Positions 20,122 through 28,926 of a DNA stretch of 64,000 bases are shown here, piece after piece. The first letter of the stretch is position 1. The number at the start of each line of letters is the position of its first letter. The stretch covers positions 558,001 through 622,000 of the forward strand of contig JASISA010000009.1 in NCBI GenBank assembly GCA_031771865.1, in the 5' to 3' direction. The position numbers were made by a program, and so were the translations under genes. The stretch is from Nothophaeocryptopus gaeumannii. Its lineage: Eukaryota; Ascomycota; Dothideomycetes; Mycosphaerellales; Mycosphaerellaceae. Under the pieces are notes generated by a model. The model was not told the origin of the DNA. It saw nothing but the letters and a program-made list of their open reading frames with translations, and ran no database searches.

Positions 20122-21785
20122 AGCACTATATTTGATTAGTGAGTGGAAAAATCCCCGATCGGGTTGGGTGTATCTTACCATACGCATCTTGCATGCCATA
20201 GCATTGGACCGCGAAACGAAACGAAACGACATGCCACGCTGCTCACGACTGCCACTTATGAACACATACCATTTCTTACCTCGTATTCTTGTTCGGTCTT
20301 CCACCTATCAGATGCGGCCCAAGTCACGATTCGCGCATTTTCAAACGTCGCGTAGAAAGCGAAGCGCCGCAAGTCAAGAAGCCAGACGCCTCAAGTTCTC
20401 CAGACGTCAAAATTTGGACATTGATTGGCCGTCAATCCTTCCACGCTAACGAATGTCCCAACTTCTGGCGGTGCTAGCTTGGCTTTGTGTTACCGCAACT
20501 GGTAGTTTGCAAGTTCCGAAGCAGGAAGGGATGAACAACACGCACACAACATCAGGTGGACCACATGTTTGAGCGTGCATTTTTAGAGGATGTTGGGCAT
20601 TCACCGATATAAACCACTCTGGCCTTCGGGGTAGTTTGTCGGTACCTGGTCGATCGCTCGAACCATGAGTACGTACCTCGAGGCCTGTAAAGTCATTCAG
20701 GAGATCGGTAGGGCTGGGGTTCTAAGAGAACGCCAGAAGGTACGAGAGTACTTCATACTAGTATATGAGCAAGGTATGGATAAGACAACAAGGTTCGACA
20801 TACGTTTGCAACGAAAATATCACCTACTACAGCGATTCGGTATCGTTCAGACGCAGATAGGGCTTTCGATCTGTCGTACACCAATCAAGAACAGAACGTG
20901 TTATCACCACTAGATTATCGATATGCGGCGATTGTGTGAGGACGTTCAAGATCGAACCTGGATCTGTCTGCTTCTAGGATCCCCGGATCGAACCAAACGG
21001 GTACCTGCATCAAGTCCACATGTCTTGCCTAAGTGTACTATTCTGCACTGGCCATGTCAAGCATTCCGAAGTCGCACATTCGTACAGTAGGTTGCTTTGC
21101 GGGGTCAGTTGGCTGTCAGCCGTAGAAACAGATGTTTCAGCCTTATCCTACGATTACGACGGGACCAAAGCATGCTGCTTGACCCCCATCTGTCTGTCGA
21201 CCTGCTACGATCGACTCGCATTTTCAATCGACTAACATTGGTATGGTCGTCGTTCTTCGTGGTCTCTGACGGCGAAGCTCCTCATTCGTTGCGCTGTATA
21301 GAACTATGTGAGAATTATGGGCTGGTTCTGTCGACGTTCAAAGGTATAGCACACTCCATCAGATGAGAACAGCCGCGATAGTCAGAATCAGGCTCGACAA
21401 GTAGACATCGATGCTCAAGTCAAACGCCTGCATGTGGTCATCATCTTCATATCTGCTGATACTTTGGATGTTGGAATCCGTGCTTGAAGTGTGTGTGCTC
21501 GAAGGTTGTTCCACGGCTTTGCTTTGAAGACGTCAGATCGATCGATCGGACATCATGCTTGGTGTAGGTTTGCATGGTAGTTCACTGTCAGGTTGCCTGA
21601 TGATAACGCCATTGCGATAGTGTTATACAGAGAACGTTGTCATAGCGCTGCAACCCATAGCAATGCAGACTCCACCCAAAGCGATTTAAACTTTGCACAT
21701 GCTTGCGCCGTGAAAGCCCATGCAACATCAGAAATGCTTGATGCCCTTTCGCCATACCCAAAGGCCATGCGAAAACATACAACGC
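20122..21785. other. Intergenic, 1.7 kb, no supported gene
   Basis: A small ATG frame at 20665-20913 (82 codons) has no recognisable content. Otherwise only short open frames; nothing repetitive was noticed. Confidence 0.5.
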
Positions 21786-22700
21786 TCAAGATTGTGGAGA
21801 CAGACTTGTGCTGTCTCGATCATTCGCGAAAGGAACTGGTGTCGACTCAACAATACCGTTGAGCTTGGCGACCAGATCTTGAAGCTCGTTGGCTTTACTT
21901 CTGCAAGCTTTATCCAAGAGTTGAATGGTCTCGATAGCGATCGAAAGCGTTGTCGTTTTGCTCTGTCGAGTCCCGGGTTTTTTATTCCCTCCAGCTTCGG
22001 GTACATCGAGTTTTGTTGAGATCTCCCACTCTGGATCCGCTGTACGACAGATCTCAGAGGTTTCGAGTTGTAAGACAAGGCGCGCTAGAGTTGCGAATCG
22101 ATCGTTGAGAAGCGAGCGATATTTCTTCTCCACTGCGTAATGAGGTCGAGTGCTCGGCAGTCCCGGGCAGCTGGATGTCGAGCTTCTCGGGCTGCATGAG
22201 CTTTGGCTGAAAGGAGTTGAATCTTTGGTCTAAAGAATCGTCAGCATCTGTATGTGAAGTGTGTTTGTCGTTCTCCTTTACCTTTGGTCGCTTGTATGGT
22301 CTCTCTGCTCTCCCGGGCTGTCGTTTCCGCTTCTGGCCAATGCTGAGGTCTGGGGTTGATACTTCATCTGTTTTGAAAACTGGGGTTGTTGCATATGCGC
22401 TGCTCTGATTGATTTTATGATCTGGTACAAAGTTGTCGAATGTAGGGAGCGGTTGGAATCCATTGACTGGAAAGTGGTGCTGCTCGAATCGAAAAGGAGG
22501 GTTGATTGGCCAGTGTGTGTATCCGTCGTAGATCAGAGGCAAGTCCATGCCACATCCTGGCATAAGGCTTTCCGCTGCTGTTTGGGTCAATTGATGCCTT
22601 GCAGTGTTATGTATGGGTTGGGTAACTCACGGTATGTGTCAGGGAAGAAGCCATATTGCGCCTCAGGTCCAAGGATCGCGGTGTCTGCAGACATATCCAT
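21786..22700 (-). CDS. SREBP-like bHLH transcription factor, copy 1 (269 aa)
   Basis: Three exons on the minus strand: 22700-22631, 22577-22282 and 22229-21786. The first intron (GTGAGT..ACAG, 53 bp) and second (GTAAAG..CTTTAG, 52 bp) both restore one continuous frame. The second splice joins KRPK to TKDSTPFSQSSCSPRSS and on to RPHYAVEKKYRSLLNDRFATL, a bHLH basic region and helix 1 with Tyr in place of the usual Arg, the hallmark of SREBP-type factors. A loop of about 45 residues is followed by helix 2 (TTLSIAIETIQLLDKAC). No membrane segments follow, so it is not a membrane-released SREBP. A similar gene lies 1.8 kb upstream at 24478-25221. Confidence 0.75.
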
Positions 22701-24002
22701 TGTCGCTGGCGTATGTATGTGAGGATGTGTGTCGGCGTATGGTACCAAGTGTATGTACTTGAGCTTGTCCCAGTACCCTGGTGCTGGAGAACTTTGTGCG
22801 TCGAAGTATGTCGTGGAAGTGGAAGATAATGGAAAGAAGAAGCGTCCCTGCCTGTGAACTTTATCTCAGCGTTTCGCCTTTACAAGCTATCTGAATGGAC
22901 AAGAGAGGACGAGCTCGTCGCATGCCTTGTTGTTTGGTTGAGGAGCTCTTACCAAGCCCCTTTGCGCTCCCGCCCATTTGAGTGCTGTGCCCCTGCGAAC
23001 GGGCTCGCGGTTGATCTCTTGCTCTCCACCGCTATCCAAAGTGCGGAAGCTACTATTGTGGCCTTGAGCTACAGTGTGGGTATTTAGGTTTGACGTGAGG
23101 TGAGTGCAGGCGAACTTGCAGCTACGTGGAGACCTCGGTCTTGGAAGCCCAGGATGGTGGACAAGGTATTTGGCACCAATAGGACGTTTGCTGTTTTATA
23201 CCGGTCTCTCAGGCACGGTTCCTGAAACATAATCGCTGACTACTATGACCTAAGCTTGGCCCGACGAGGTTCCAATTTTTGCCCGCGTCCGAGACCAAAG
23301 TAGATACCTGGTCAGATCCCAAAGAGCGTGGACAACCCTGAGGATCTCAGTCACGAACAACGCATGCGGCTCTTTCGGAAACGTGCACTCCGCATCAAGT
23401 TTGAATAAGGTATATGACGGCTCTTGACTCTAGCTGTTGGCCTTCAGTCTGACATAGCCGTGCAATATCGAGAGCACGCTATCGTCTGGAGGACGCAAGG
23501 AGGGACAGAGCGCTTCCGTACCCCATTGTTCCGCACCTCGTGGAATTGGCATGAAATCAGGACGTCTAGTGAATCTTTCCAAATTCTGAATCCAAGTCGA
23601 CGTAAGTCAAAATCGAAGAGCGATAGTAGATTATCGTCCGTTCTCGTGGAAGTGAATGGGATGCGACATTATCGAATCATGCGACTGTACTTTTGATGGA
23701 GCAGTGCTAGGAAAAGACGACGGAATGATTTCCAGGGACAGCGGTAATCGGCCCTTCTCCAGGCCACGCGAATGAACGCCCCTGGCGCTCATCTGTGGAA
23801 AGATGGAGGACTGATTCAACGATCCACGAAGCCGCAATTTAGTGTAGATCCTTCATATCGCATCAATTCAAGCACAGTGTTGATCATTGATCTGGCTGTG
23901 CTCCTTCGCCGCCTTTGCAGCTTCGGACGCAAAAAGTCTCGTGCTTCCGCGTCTGCTTGGTCCTTCGAACGAGTCCCCTACGGTGGATGCAGGATCAATA
24001 CA
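22701..24002. other. Intergenic upstream of bHLH copy 1
   Basis: No supported gene. It contains the promoter of the gene starting at 22700. Open frames here are short and without recognisable content. Confidence 0.45.
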
Positions 24003-24465
24003 GAAGTCAAGCAGTGTCCGCATTAGTCAAACAGTCCAATAGTTGAGGGGCCCAATAGTTGAAGTTTGAACAAAGGGTGAAGTGATTGACTGACTAAGTA
24101 ATGTATGTCAACTTTCCGACTAGCTGACTGACTCAATGTTAGCATGTGAACAGAAGGTAGGACTCAAGCTATATTGTCTCAATCCTGACCACCTCGAATC
24201 GCCTCGAAGGAATCGGAAAGATCATTTAGCAAACCTGCATTGCAAGGTTAGTAAACCTACAGTGAAAAGTAGCCTAGGTTATGTATACAAACCCCTTCTT
24301 CATCTATATGCCATAGCAATTAAGTATACTATAGTCGGGCGCTTTAGATAGTTGAAGACTAAGTAATAGGCAGACTAATTGATTAACTGAATACTCGGGA
24401 ACTCAGTCAACTATATCGACTATTGGTTAGAGGGGTTGACTGTTGCGGACACTGAAGTCAAGCAG
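24003..24465. mobile_element. MITE-like non-autonomous DNA element, about 440 bp
   Basis: An AT-rich segment is bounded by perfect 11-bp inverted repeats, CAGTGTCCGCA at 24012-24022 and TGCGGACACTG at 24444-24454. Weaker inverted similarity continues inward (TAGTCAA..CCAATAGTTGA on the left, the reverse complement on the right). The 12-mer GAAGTCAAGCAG is directly repeated on both flanks (24003-24014 and 24454-24465), overlapping the terminal repeats. No transposase frame is present. The TGTCCGCA end resembles the termini of fungal pogo/Fot1-type elements from recall, but those duplicate TA, not 12 bp, so the superfamily is uncertain. Confidence 0.6.
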
Positions 24466-24477
24466 ACACTGCTGCTG

Positions 24478-25221
24478 TCATGGACTGCTTTCGAGATCCT
24501 CTCCTAGCCATTCGCGTACTTGTTCACGGAGACTTCGTATCTCTTCGTCGTATTGACGGTAAGTCTCAATGAGATGTGTTGCATATTGAATGGCCTTGTC
24601 AAGCACAACAGGCTTTGGAGCTTGATCATTCGAAGTGGGAGTTGATGCGCCAACATCAGTGGGTTCCAAAGAGAACTGTCCCGAGGCCGGAATAGCGGCA
24701 TGCAGCTGCTGGAGCTTCGCGTTAACTGTCTGTCGGTATTTCTTCTCAACGGCCGCGTGGGGTCTTTGGTGACCTGGCGAGGGACTCATGGTCGGATCAG
24801 AAGGTAAGCTTTGCCGAATGTCGCGAAATTGGCTGTTACCGCCGTTCTCCGCGTCATGCTCGCGAAGATCATTCGCCTCAGGTTCCCCCTGAACGCCATC
24901 GTGACCAGTTGGTATTGGTGTCATTTGATGCGCTGAGTCCAACGGCGTTGAATAGATTGAATCATCTCCAGGCATGGACATCATCCCGTTGAGGTCTGTC
25001 AAATTGTGGTGCTGGGAGTTGGACGTTGGTTGGAGTAGCCTTTGCAGCAATATCCTGTTTGTGGTGCTGAGCGCAGTTTGATGGTGGACGTCCCAAGGTG
25101 AAGTCGCCAGAAATCCAACCCCTGGGGTTTGCATTGTTGCTTCATCTATTTGCGGCATAACGTATTCTTCTGCTCGAAATGCCTGATCGCCATAGCTTCT
25201 GCTTTCTTGCTTGGTGTTCAT
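24478..25221 (-). CDS. SREBP-like bHLH transcription factor, copy 2 (247 aa)
   Basis: Single exon from ATG 25221. An unstructured Gln/Ser/Pro-rich N-terminus precedes the bHLH at about residues 150-235: GHQRPHAAVEKKYRQTVNAK with Tyr at the SREBP-diagnostic position, helix 1 to LHAAIP, a loop containing PTSNDQAPKP, and helix 2 VVLDKAIQYATHLIETYRQY extending into a short coiled coil (DEEIRSLREQVREWL). It likely dimerises and binds E-box or SRE-like DNA in the nucleus. It shares strand, domain type and the HxAVEKKYR basic region with the gene at 21786-22700, so an old tandem duplication is plausible. The MITE-like element ends only 12 bp past its stop codon. Confidence 0.8.
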   Translation of the reverse strand: MNTKQESRSYGDQAFRAEEYVMPQIDEATMQTPGVGFLATSPWDVHHQTALSTTNRILLQRLLQPTSNSQHHNLTDLNGMMSMPGDDSIYSTPLDSAHQMTPIPTGHDGVQGEPEANDLREHDAENGGNSQFRDIRQSLPSDPTMSPSPGHQRPHAAVEKKYRQTVNAKLQQLHAAIPASGQFSLEPTDVGASTPTSNDQAPKPVVLDKAIQYATHLIETYRQYDEEIRSLREQVREWLGEDLESSP

Positions 25222-26235
25222 CTTGATAGCGAGTGTCCCGTCTGCAAATCGAATCGATTGTCAACAGAGATCTAAGAGACTCGATATGGCTGTTGCAAAT
25301 GGCGGATCTACTCACTCGACGAAGCTTTGATCAGTCGTGAGCTGCACTATGCGATTGGGGTTGTTGCTCGAGCAAGAAATGAAGGTCCACCTCGTGACGA
25401 TCGCCGTCTCCGTCACGGACCGACAGATATTGCAGGCTGCTTTTTGCTCCCACCCTGCGGCAAGTTGCAGACAGAGCCTGTTCAATGTACTCAGTCTGCG
25501 GTCTGTCCGTCATTGCTGACCAAGCGGTGCGTAATGTATTTGAAGCGCACATGGAACGCAAAGAACGAGGGCCACGTGCAATCGTGCTGGACGAGACAAC
25601 ATCCATCTACGCTGTCCGTCTTGCTGGCCCGAGGTCGCGCTGGGTTAGTGCTTCGTATCAACGCCGCATACAGCAGTTGCCTGAGGACTTGAGCGGAATT
25701 TCCAAGCAAAGCGGGACTGGCCGCTATTTCATGTCGTCGCCAGAATCGCAGGAAGTCCGGTACTGCGTTCCATAGCCTATCAGCCAGGGGTGAGCAGTAG
25801 CAGGCGGCTGGCAGGGGCCCCTTGTGCAGGACAGGACACATGATGCGAGCCTCTAGCGGCACCAGCGCTGTGCCCTTGAGGTCCCAGAGGTGGTGGCCGC
25901 CTGCACGCTGTTCTGTCTTGGGCAAATGGACATGTGCAAGGATGTTTGAACGGGGAAGTGAGGTGATGAAAGGGGAAGTGGGACGGGCCGTTGCCGTCAT
26001 GCATAGATGCCTTACCATCGCCAACGCCTTCCTCCGTTCTCTGGAATCCCTTTGCAAGAGAATACACGTATCACTATCGCCTGCGATCAGTCCATGTTCC
26101 TAGAAACGCGAAACAGACCCTCCCCTCTGCTCCGCTTCTACACGACAATCTCATGATTCAAGCCATGCAAGGCTACTCGGAACTGGACGGATCTCAGAAA
26201 CTGCATGGGAACCATATGGCAAGATGCCTTTGATC
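25222..26235. other. Intergenic, 1 kb, no supported gene
   Basis: A 188-codon minus-strand open frame at 25491-26057 has shadow-like composition and no ATG-anchored domain. The promoter of bHLH copy 2 must lie here. Confidence 0.45.
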
Positions 26236-27150
26236 TTACAACTTCCCGCCCTTCTCCCTCTTCCTCCTCTCCGTCTCCCTCTCAAATCCCCCAATAGCCT
26301 CCTTACTCTCCTCCCCTCTAACCTGCCTCTTCAACCACTCCAACTCCACCTCATTAGCCTCCAACAACCCTTCCCTCTGCGTCCTCATCAACAAATCCTT
26401 ATTCACTTTCAAACTCTCCTTTGGCAATTTGGCAACCTCCCTCGCTTTCTTCAACACATCCTCCAGAAACGACTCCTGTGGGAAGATGGTATTGACGAGA
26501 CCGTACTCATGCATTTGTTGCGCGGTGAACCGCTCCCCCGTTAAAATGAGTGCCGATGCACGTTGACGACCCATCAGACGGGTGAATGTCAGAGAGGAAC
26601 AGCCTTCTGCACACAGCCCCCATTGTACAAACGGCGTGAAGAAAATGGCATTCGGAGATGCATACACCAAATCTGACAATGCAATACTCGTTGTGCCCCA
26701 CCCCGGCGCAGGTCCATTAATCGCAGAAATAACCAACTTATTCGTCGCAATCAAATGCTTATGAATTGCTCCTATGGTATCGATGAATTCGTCAGAGATG
26801 GTTGCGCCAGGTTGGCGAACTGTTGGGTCGAGGAGGTCGAGGCCGGCCGTGTAGAATTTGCCCTCACCGGTTGTCACTATGAGTCTGATGGAGGGCTCGG
26901 ACTCTGTCCATTGCAGGGCTTTGAGAAAATCTTGCACGGAAGGTGTGTTGATTGCATTGGCATTCTTGGGACGGTTGAATTTGATGATGGCGATGGATTC
27001 GGAGTCGATTGTGACTGAGATGTTGGCAAATTTGGGTGGCGGGGACATCGTGAATAGGCAGCGGAGTTTTGGGCCGGCAAGAGCTGATCTTCTGAAGGCG
27101 TTCAAGGGCGACCACGCTCTAATGGGTTGTTTGAATAATCCGAGGATCAT
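26236..27150 (-). CDS. Enoyl-CoA hydratase/isomerase family protein, delta3-delta2-enoyl-CoA isomerase-like (304 aa)
   Basis: Single exon from ATG 27150. The crotonase fold is seen from residue ~45: IAIIKFNRPKNANAIN, a KFYTAGLDL oxyanion-hole segment, then NGPAPGWGTTSIALSDLVYA and FFTPFVQWGLCAEGCSSLTF, which is the pattern of ECI2-type isomerases of unsaturated fatty-acid beta-oxidation. The first 34 residues are Arg-rich without acids (LFKQPIRAWSPLNAFRRSAL), like a mitochondrial presequence, and a second ATG at 27048 starts directly before the enzyme. The C-terminus GGKL is near but not a standard PTS1 tripeptide. Location could thus be mitochondrial, peroxisomal or both. Confidence 0.85.
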   Translation of the reverse strand: MILGLFKQPIRAWSPLNAFRRSALAGPKLRCLFTMSPPPKFANISVTIDSESIAIIKFNRPKNANAINTPSVQDFLKALQWTESEPSIRLIVTTGEGKFYTAGLDLLDPTVRQPGATISDEFIDTIGAIHKHLIATNKLVISAINGPAPGWGTTSIALSDLVYASPNAIFFTPFVQWGLCAEGCSSLTFTRLMGRQRASALILTGERFTAQQMHEYGLVNTIFPQESFLEDVLKKAREVAKLPKESLKVNKDLLMRTQREGLLEANEVELEWLKRQVRGEESKEAIGGFERETERRKREKGGKL

Positions 27151-27650
27151 TGGAATGGTGTATGTCGTGGAGCTGCGATGTCAATGCAGCAAAGACCAAA
27201 GCGGAAGGAGGCGAGTCGATCTTGCCGAGGTTAATCTCGGGAATTGAATGGATCACTGGAGGATAGTCAATCTTTTTGCAACAAAGTCCAAAGCTGAAAG
27301 TGCTTCGACGACGAGGAGCGGCGTTGTATTGGATGTCGCAATCGCTTCTTTCGAGGTAAGTGCAGTGTTGGAAGTAGCCCGCGCGGACGGTCCGTGTTCC
27401 GCGTAAGTACTTCTTCCATAATTTGCAATTGACAGAAACGAAACAAACACACACTGATGATGAAAGCTGATACGATGAGTGATGGAAGCCATTGAAGACG
27501 TGGTTTGCATGCGACTGGCTATGCTATCATCAACACATGAACATTTTCCATGCGCCGGACTTTCCGCTTTTGCGTACTGGTTGTCGTCATCCGTCCGCCC
27601 AACGCCGAACTTGAATTGAATCGCTTCCATTATCTTGCGATGCGAATCGC
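27151..27650. other. Intergenic between the isomerase gene and eL13
   Basis: Promoter of the isomerase gene and 3' UTR of RPL13. Short open frames only. Confidence 0.5.
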
Positions 27651-28572
27651 TTATTTCTTCTTCGCAGCCTCCTCGTCCTCCTTGGCCTTGGCACGCTTCT
27701 CGCGCTTGCCGACCAGGCGGGCATCGGAGCGAGCCTCGCGCAGGGTGCGGTAAGCGTTCTCGGTCGCTGGGTAGTCGGAGACCTTGCCCTCCTTGATGGT
27801 GACCTTGTTGTTAATTGGGAAGGCCTTGTTGCTCTGGTAGACCTTGCCGTCGTGTGGGTAGGTGCCGATCTGCTTGGCGGCCTTGACCTCCTCGGCTGGG
27901 GCATCGCCCTGCTTGGGAGCCTTGGTCTTGCGTGGGAAGAGGACCAGGCGCTGCTTGAAGGCCTTGAGGCGCTCGACGTTGGCCTTGAGGGACTCCTCGG
28001 AAAGGTTCTGGCGGCGAGGGTCGACGGAGATGCCGATGGTTGGCGCCAGCTTGCGGGCGATGCCAGCTTCCTGCGTATCCGATCAGACACTGTATCCCAT
28101 ATCACGTACTCTTCATTTCCTCGTACCTTCAGCTCTTGGAGAGAGAATCCACGACCAGCACGAACGCGGCGGTTGTACTTGATGGTTGGGCAGCGAACGA
28201 CGGGCCTCAGGCGGTCCACTGGGCGTGGAGCGACCTTAGCGGCCTTCTCTTGACGAGCATTGCGTCTGCTGCTCTTTTTACCGGGCTACAGCAAGAATTG
28301 TACGTCAGGACATCGGTTTTGCACTGCAGGCGCCACTGCACTCAGCACGGCGGGTGTGAGCGGGGAATTACCTGGTCGAAGTGCACGCGGACACGGCGCT
28401 GCCAGTCCTTGCGAAAGTCTGTACACAGTCAGTCTCTGCCATGAATATTCTATAGGATGTGGTTTTGATGATGTCCTTACGGTTGTACTGAATCTGCTGG
28501 TTGTGCTTGATCGCCTGTGGAATGATTAGCCAATGCGACGGCAATGTCTTCGTTGAGATGAATGCGCACCAT
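27651..28572 (-). CDS. RPL13: 60S ribosomal protein eL13 (220 aa)
   Basis: Five exons on the minus strand: 28572-28570 (ATG only), 28514-28481, 28418-28372, 28285-28127 and 28070-27651. The assembled protein begins M-AIKHNQQIQYNHFRKDWQ and continues RRVRVHFDQPGKKSSRRNAR, VDRLRPVVRCPTIKYNRRVR, AGRGFSLQELKEAGIARKLA and RLVLFPRK, all hallmark eL13 segments, ending in a Lys-rich EDEEAAKKK tail. It is a structural protein of the large ribosomal subunit. The first intron starts immediately after the start codon (ATG|GTGCGC), and four introns in the 5' half fit the habit of fungal ribosomal protein genes. It diverges from POL1. Confidence 0.93.
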
Positions 28573-28926
28573 TTTGACTGTGTTGGATCAAGGACCAGAT
28601 ATTGTCAGTCGACGTGACCTGCAACTTCAAACCAAAGTCGATCGGGATGCAAATTCGAAAGTGGATGTGGAAAGACGCGTCCGTGCACGCCAAGATGTCG
28701 GGGAAGCGTTTAACATTGGCCGACGCCAAGGCATGACTAAGATTGCAAGCGCGACGCGGTTCGCGTTCGTGGCAGGCGCGTTGCAGCTCGGTCACAATCC
28801 ACTTCCACTTCCACCTGCTTGCCATTGAAACCACGACAGCGGTCTTGCATCCTTTGCACCTTTCCGGCGTACTTGTTGCTTAATGATACTGTTCAGCATT
28901 CCCATGTGAAGGATTGAGACACCATC
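28573..28926. promoter_or_regulatory. Divergent RPL13/POL1 promoter with MluI cell-cycle box
   Basis: The 354 bp between the two start codons contain ACGCGT at 28675-28680 and a GCGACGCGGTTCGCG stretch near 28750-28765. ACGCGT upstream of POL1 matches the MBF-type control known for replication genes in yeasts. Ribosomal and replication control signals must share this space. Confidence 0.5.

Noticed and set aside
20970..21000. GGTTCGATCC-like B-box word on the minus strand
   Set aside because: No matching acceptor stem or A-box at the right distance.
25491..26057. 188-codon open frame on the minus strand
   Set aside because: No ATG-anchored domain, odd Arg/His/Pro composition, and overlapping open frames on the other strand; looks like chance in GC-balanced DNA.
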